DNA from: Phymatolithon calcareum
Lineage: Eukaryota > Rhodophyta > Florideophyceae > Hapalidiales
Direction of reading: 5' to 3'
Length of the DNA stretch: 64,000 nucleotides
NCBI GenBank assembly: GCA_977006965.1
Contig: OZ345373.1
Span: 434,001 to 498,000 of the forward strand
A model generated the notes under the pieces. It was given only the letters and a program-made list of their open reading frames with translations, ran no database searches and was not told the origin of the DNA. Positions 59,701 through 64,000 of the stretch are shown here, piece after piece. The translations under genes and the position numbers were made by a program. The first letter of the stretch is position 1, and every line of letters starts with the position of its first letter.

Positions 59701-60883
59701 GCGATAATCCGTCATTGATTTGAAACAATTCAGCTAGCTCCGCATGAAAGTCCCCTGGTCCCAGGGTTTGGATATGGACCGTATCTCCGGGTTCTGCGAA
59801 AAGAGGATATGACGACAAGCCAGCGCAGGCGTCGACATTGAAGTGCCGTCTGGGACCATAGAACCAGGATCGAGCTGCAATCAGAGGCCAAGAATCGATG
59901 CAATCATCAGCTGATGAGGCATAAGCAAGACTTGTGCTACGCATGAGTTGAAAAACGGCATCACAGGCTACATCAGCCCTCGCATACTCACTAGGGGGTA
60001 TTATCTGCACGGGAGTCAAAGGGGACCCATCTGTCGCGAATACTTTCGCTCGGGCCCCTGCCTTTCGCAGACACATTTCCTGCATATGCTCAGTACCTCT
60101 TACAGTCAGTGCATTGTACAGTATTGGTTTAAACCTCTTGTATAGAGTTGTGTAGTGTGGAAGAGCATCATTTCGTGTTTGAGGAAAGCTTGGGTATGAA
60201 CCGTACTCTGCACCCATATGCCCGCTTTCTGCAGAAAGTCGCCTGAATGTATCCGCAATGATGCGCATAGCCTGGTACTGTGTCTTTGTCAGCTTCATAC
60301 TTCCGTTTGTAATAAGTAGACCCCAGAGGACACGCCAATTGTCAATTCTCAGCAGTACTGCATCTTCGCCGCCGCCAGTACAACCTTCCGTAGGTAATAG
60401 TTGAGCGTCGTCTTGCACAATCTCAGAAGTGGTAGGAGCGTTTTGATCAATAACAGAAGCATCTTCATCGCTGTTGCATTCGGCAGGCGTAATCAGCTCG
60501 TCCTCGAGGAATCCGTTGAGACTTGGTTGGTTTGGTATTCCATTGTTATCGTTCATACAAGGCTCAGGTTCTTCTGATCCTGTAATAGGAACATACAGCT
60601 CTTCGCATCCTACCGCAAGTGTTTCGGGCTCATGGACTCCCGTTCCATGCACTTCGGGGTGGTAAACTCTATTCCCACGAGCTCTCGGCTCCTTGAATTG
60701 AGGTGCGTGTTGTTCAGGCCGACCAGATCTGATTGCACGAGCTCTCGAGTCGTCGCATCCGATAGCGTCTGCTTCAGGATATGCCCCGTCTCGAAGTTGG
60801 GCATCGGAATCCCTCGCATTGGACAAACGGAATCTGCTCCTTCGCCGTTTCCGGGCGCGCAGATCGCTTGGAGATCGTCTCAT
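56762..60883 (-). CDS. Large tnp2-like (CACTA/Plavaka-like) transposase, 1373 aa
   Basis: The first ATG of the frame is at 60883, followed by a basic stretch (ARKRRRSRFRL) fit for nuclear import. Residues about 615-740 read RFLLFWDGFEITAGKSGS, CLNLPVQAR, DLVGFIGDTPAIN and GHTASACCHLCRY. This is the order seen in tnp2-type transposases: first Asp in a DGF motif, a conserved NLP, second Asp, then a CxxC. Later come LVAPDHLLTGHFRDC and, near 1050, LVLEKAHQTLKRAIKQSN, a good candidate for the acidic third residue (D630, D716, E1050). No stop or frameshift interrupts it. Assignment rests on these motifs, not on an alignment, and KDZ-type superfamilies are an alternative. Terminal repeats were not found in the window. 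Confidence 0.6.
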   Translation of the reverse strand: MRRSPSDLRARKRRRSRFRLSNARDSDAQLRDGAYPEADAIGCDDSRARAIRSGRPEQHAPQFKEPRARGNRVYHPEVHGTGVHEPETLAVGCEELYVPITGSEEPEPCMNDNNGIPNQPSLNGFLEDELITPAECNSDEDASVIDQNAPTTSEIVQDDAQLLPTEGCTGGGEDAVLLRIDNWRVLWGLLITNGSMKLTKTQYQAMRIIADTFRRLSAESGHMGAEYGSYPSFPQTRNDALPHYTTLYKRFKPILYNALTVRGTEHMQEMCLRKAGARAKVFATDGSPLTPVQIIPPSEYARADVACDAVFQLMRSTSLAYASSADDCIDSWPLIAARSWFYGPRRHFNVDACAGLSSYPLFAEPGDTVHIQTLGPGDFHAELAELFQINDGLSLSGRIVHVWTSHHVNRRGQPMFEEAIPPFLLERDVEIIEKLQFCSYSSPSDSFDFHVPDLPIEDEESETEATECVPQDSRQKKKRVSPRVREAIRLRNKALQERRQKIEEAWIGWKKPLLKPGDLVAIVQPAAFHGTSSSRILLVHRFWTEREERSRHVFWLRAQDSIAVTPQHSFCGFSPLTASSTAMHRDVRLVQLMETASRRRGTASHKPVSSFGRLKTGERYFIYRFLLFWDGFEITAGKSGSGEGFYMVCLNLPVQARASAAAVRIISLTPPGVKCEAVFERILDDIITGMTTGFSDYDAEGNPVRIFLDLVGFIGDTPAINSALDVLGHTASACCHLCRYVRKSATILGSRYAGEGFHASSSATARGFYQHSGIRDSGAKEETCRVLGISPPRSSQELPLHHLQAAMFAARASVPCAIDGSPILPAVIDPYRSCLVAPDHLLTGHFRDCVNLAFRLLPTTSHRQSAEMNMMGLLRECQLPAQNRLFDFTKKSLYSMSMTELYALSVVAHFGFVRACTSLPSISSALSPRCRESISVVQSCANLIARLWNPRPAEQQNAFSISYLTSVQVRTRAHVELVRELCEMNDSKLQEIDSSRTIRARKSELEKEYRDRLLAIKTIDKPNLHRLYELVHSTLPMIGLVSRVGELVLEKAHQTLKRAIKQSNNKDVQIQSVFSAIFSDWQGRLTLQIPGALRCEPSSSLGCFRLLAGREAILKINGKLTDVHKTMLRNALGPNTCVPALLHNQSKTVVSSRYNRDQPVSWVLASDIEIVHASSAVSTVQRNTVYCAFKDMCRLVDASPTVVFGTVVRSTFPNGVLHTVLTVGDVVLVRCRNTTNLSDHCPRVSQHTGPQERGTVVSPYHTLPWGIVALFKKETLTGDEEFWAAVNPCCVQSYVPDVHYSINSERFVFMPRVSFLVLDRTVRKAALLPACADDKCFDFSTSGAIRHASTCTPYDGSTFFLLTQEEGFPPRTG

Positions 60884-61296
60884 AGAACGATTAGCGTACT
60901 GCACGTGGGAGGAATGGTCTGTCTCAAATGATTGAAGGGTCGTTTCGAAATAACAGGGATGACGCTTCTTCCCTAGACGCGTTTACGCGTGCGTCTTCCA
61001 TGCGTATGGAAAGTTGTCGATGCACATTTCATATCTATCTTACGGAGTCTCACGTCTTCGGCAAGTGCAGTGTATCTTTCAATACTTGTTTCACGATTTA
61101 TTGCGATTGAAATGAAAATCTCTCTCTACAGTACAACACGATTGATATGTGTAGAGGTCGCAAAAGCTCATTATGATATCTCATACAGAGGCTTCCAACT
61201 TTGCTATGGCTGGACATGGCGGGTAGGGGCCCCCTACGGGTTTTGCGATGACGCTCGGCAGAGACACATTTGTCCATTTGCACTGGAGTACGCAGA
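60884..61296. other. Divergent intergenic region
   Basis: Separates the minus-strand transposase from a plus-strand gene. A frame is open from 60989 to 61633, partly overlapping the next entry, and might hold a 5' exon. No convincing splice pair was found. Confidence 0.35.
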
Positions 61297-62531
61297 ATGG
61301 TATACCAAGCGCAACGAATTGAGCCGAGGACACAAGGGCCAGGAGAGCTGCAAACGGAACAGAGGCCTCCGAATGACAGTTTCGGAACACCAATGCATGC
61401 AGGGTCTGGGCCTGAAGTTCAGCACACTGCCGGTGCACGTCGTTTTCAAGAGGCAACTCGCACAGCGCCCCCATATATGGGATACCGACAGGATCAGTTG
61501 CTACATCATCCAGGGGGTCAGCATATTTCACGGGAGTGGACGCAACCCCTTGAGTTCAGGGAAGCCAGGTCTTTATCGACAGACCGTCATCAATCCTTGC
61601 TCTTTGAGCTCCAGCGTATTGAGCAGGAAATGAGATCTTCGTTGTCTCTGTTCAACAGAGAACGAATAGCGTTTTCTAACAACATCCAGGACATGAATGA
61701 GCGCTCTATCGCCCGGACAAAAATGTTTGCTCGTCTTCGAGCAGTTAAGTTACTGCGGTCCACAGGTGTCGAGCTTCTCTTTGCGAAGGTAACTCTATTA
61801 TCCCTGTAAATTTGAAGTCAACAGGGGCAGATTGCACACTGCGAGAGTTTCAAAACCTTTCATTCAGCCTGCTATCAGACTCCAACGCTCCTTGTTTTGC
61901 CGATCCTTCCGAATTCCACATTCGATATCCGAGCCTTCGTGTCTGTTCCCGGTTGCGACTAGTGTTTGCAACCTATGCAGATCTCTGCCAGGCTCTACAA
62001 CTAGATGCTACAGTGAGAGAGTCTGCCGTGTATCGAGAAAGGCGTAACGCATCGAAACAAGTGCAAGCTGTTCAAGTGATGGGAGTTCAGGTTTTCCATT
62101 CATCAGCGCGAAGTATTCTGCTAGGTTGCAGCGACTATTCAAAAATTCACGGGAGCACGCTGCCAACCTTATTCCAAGAGACAACGTCCTGGTTTGAGGG
62201 GACGTGGGTCAGTAGCTTTACGCATCGTGAGGCTTCAATCACATCCTTTAACGGCTCGTCACATCATTATATACCCGCTACCGGCACTGAAGCTCAGATA
62301 CACACTGAACAAGAGATTCCAAGTTTTTGTCTGCATTGGCAGAGGCTTGAAGACCCGGGCGGATATGTTCAAGGACCTGAAGCCATTCCGGGGTACTTAT
62401 ACAGCGTATTTCCAGCCGTAGTAATTCGCTCTGATACACTGACCAGAAGCACTCACACTATCTTCGGATATCCTCAATCAAACTCCATTAACCTGAGAAA
62501 CATAGTCGCGACAAGACATTTTCAAAACTAA
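61297..62531 (+). CDS. Unrecognised gene, probably two or more exons
   Basis: From ATG 61297 the frame encodes a Gln/Arg-rich protein with a helical segment (LLFELQRIEQEMRSSLSLF, RIAFSNNIQDMNERSIARTK). Splicing a 59-nt intron at 61766-61824 (GTGTCG...CAACAG), phase 1, joins it to the next long frame as LLRSTGADCTLREFQNL, which then runs 235 codons to 62531. That two long frames fit through GT-AG sites supports a real gene, though the donor is weak and another plus frame competes in exon 2. No domain is recognised. It may be an accessory gene of the neighbouring transposon. Confidence 0.38.
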
Positions 62532-62776
62532 AGAAAATTCATTCGTGAAAGGTCACGTCGATGGTCATCTAGAAGTGAGATAAACTCTTTACGTGAGAGA
62601 TCAATCGAGTCAAAACAATACAACAACAAACCAGAATATTCAGTGAAAATTAAAGAATTGTACGGCCTCTCGCACTGTGGAAGACAAAAGACGACAACTG
62701 ATGATATGCATACACTGTTGAGGGCTAGAAAAAAAGGGATAATGAAACCGTCCAGCCTGAGCCTCACCGCATTACG

Positions 62777-64000
62777 CTAAACTCCATTCATCCAGTCGGA
62801 GCTCAAATCGCGCGCTGACATTGCCGTCAATATTCCTCGCTGCGCTCCAGCTCTTCTAGAATCCATATCGGCCCGGGATGGCGCTAGCGGCTCTATCTGA
62901 GCTTGAATTTTGATGAAGTCGGCATAGTTGATTTCCATCTTCTCCTTGCGCTGCTTGGAACGCAACACTGCCTGCTTCCCACCGCCTCCCAGTCTGAGGG
63001 GCTCTAGTCTTGTAGTGTAGCAGTCTTCCACGAAGCCAACATGTCTGTGCTCGACATTACCGAGTGCGATATCCTCCGTCGATGTAACCGCTCGACCAAG
63101 AGCCTTGTTGATGAGACCGCGCAGTGCAATAGCCATAATATGAACTGTACGGATGGACAACCCCGACATTCCAAGAAATGCAAGGTAGTCCTTAGCATTG
63201 CATCGGTCTACGAGCATGTCCAGCGCCAGCCAGTGAAGACTGATTGGTTCGTCGACGGTCTCCATAATCTTTCCACTGTCATCAAGGAAGAGGGTGCTGT
63301 GCTTGTTCGTCGCATCGCTGGGAGGTGAAAGGATTGTCCTCTTGTACCGCATGATAAAGTTTAGGGAAGGAAAGTTCGCCTTCAGTCGATCGATCTCGAC
63401 GGAATTGAACATAGGCCCAGCCATACTTCCGCCTTGCAGACTCCGGCACTCCTTTGAGGTTCCGTGCTTCGCAGTCGGAATGTCCCACGGCGAGCGATGA
63501 GTTCGTACAGTTGGAACCTTGAGCTCTTCGTCCACGCTTATGTCCTCAAATATATACTCGTACCCGTCAGCTCTTGCATGGGCATAGCTCTTCCCTTTCG
63601 CCAGGTATTCCTCGTCGATGAATTCCGCAAGAAACATTACTCTCAAATTCAAAAGCTCACGCATTTTGCACCGGTAATAGTTCTGAAGCAAATTCCAGGA
63701 CGAACGGATCTTATGCACGACAGCCTTTCGATATTCTTCTCGAAGAAACCACTCTTTATCTACCATGTTATGTTCCTCGCTCTCGGCCTCTGATGCGCCG
63801 AGTTCTGGCACAAATTCGCTCAGACGTGCTCTCTTGTGAGCTCGGACGTCTCCCAGCGATTGGGAAGATACTGACGGCGATATTAGCGAACGTCCCTGCG
63901 TCGATGCAGTGCACATCTCGATCGTTCGCGTGGACGGCATATCGGCTCCAGCATCGTCACTAAATGCTGAAAGCCTCTCGGAAGACGCTTCGCTGGCACT
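62777..64000 (-). CDS. Unrecognised protein, C-terminal 408 aa, continues past the window
   Basis: The frame is open from the right edge; an ATG at 63940 gives 387 aa, but in-frame codons upstream (SASEASSERLSAFSDDAGAD) show it may start outside. The protein is rich in charged residues, with a central part (ISLHWLALDMLVDRCNAKDY) and a conserved-looking stretch (HIMAIALRGLINKALGRAV) before a Gly-rich basic region (RLGGGGKQAVLRSKQRKEK). No catalytic motif is seen. Its position beside the tnp2-like gene raises the possibility of a second transposon protein, but nothing proves it. Confidence 0.6.
   Translation of the reverse strand, partial: SASEASSERLSAFSDDAGADMPSTRTIEMCTASTQGRSLISPSVSSQSLGDVRAHKRARLSEFVPELGASEAESEEHNMVDKEWFLREEYRKAVVHKIRSSWNLLQNYYRCKMRELLNLRVMFLAEFIDEEYLAKGKSYAHARADGYEYIFEDISVDEELKVPTVRTHRSPWDIPTAKHGTSKECRSLQGGSMAGPMFNSVEIDRLKANFPSLNFIMRYKRTILSPPSDATNKHSTLFLDDSGKIMETVDEPISLHWLALDMLVDRCNAKDYLAFLGMSGLSIRTVHIMAIALRGLINKALGRAVTSTEDIALGNVEHRHVGFVEDCYTTRLEPLRLGGGGKQAVLRSKQRKEKMEINYADFIKIQAQIEPLAPSRADMDSRRAGAQRGILTAMSARDLSSDWMNGV

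Overview
This is eukaryotic nuclear DNA from a repeat-dense region. The evidence is GT-AG introns, Ty1/copia and Ty3/gypsy retrotransposons, 5'-truncated LINE insertions with target duplications, several eukaryotic DNA-transposon superfamilies (pogo, piggyBac, hAT, Tc1/mariner, Crypton, a tnp2-like family) and an Mpv17/PMP22-type gene. There is no bacterial operon structure. The few introns are short (59-97 nt). An intron-poor alga (for example a red alga) or another protist would fit, but the sequence alone does not settle the species.

Layout. 1-5.1 kb: 3' half of a Ty3/gypsy chromovirus and its LTR, abutting a decayed pogo-like transposase. 6.6-12.8 kb: a complete, apparently very young Ty1/copia element (minus strand; LTRs identical by eye; 5-bp target duplication; one 1576-aa Gag-Pol ORF). 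13.7-14.8 kb: LINE 3' fragment. 15-56 kb: a cluster of five same-strand genes or pseudogenes (20.6, 27.8, 31.0, 41.6 and 50.3 kb) for a secreted Cys-rich protein. Orphan pieces of their upstream regions lie at 15.3, 17.5 and 55.7 kb. Nearly every gap, and several of the genes, is filled by transposons: three piggyBac-like elements flanked by CTAG (17.7, 39.2, 46.8 kb), one 4.2-kb piggyBac-like element flanked by ATAT whose transposase carries a YqaJ-type nuclease domain (23.1-27.3 kb), LINE, hAT, Tc1 and gypsy relics, and a Crypton-like tyrosine recombinase inserted in the fifth Cys-rich copy. Host-like genes at 45.3-46.4 kb (multi-pass membrane protein) and 49.3-50.1 kb (Mpv17 family) each carry a frameshift. 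56.8-64 kb: a 1373-aa tnp2-like transposase and two unrecognised genes, the last leaving the window.

How it fits together. The Cys-rich genes look like products of repeated local duplication. Copies 1 and 2 are intact, copy 4 is truncated by a frameshift, and copies 3 and 5 are broken by point lesions and insertions. Paralogue alignment exposes exact transposon insertion points. The strongest candidate for an undescribed system is the piggyBac-YqaJ element, supported by the wider set of piggyBac-like elements with palindromic 4-bp target duplications other than TTAA and with palindromes just inside their ends.
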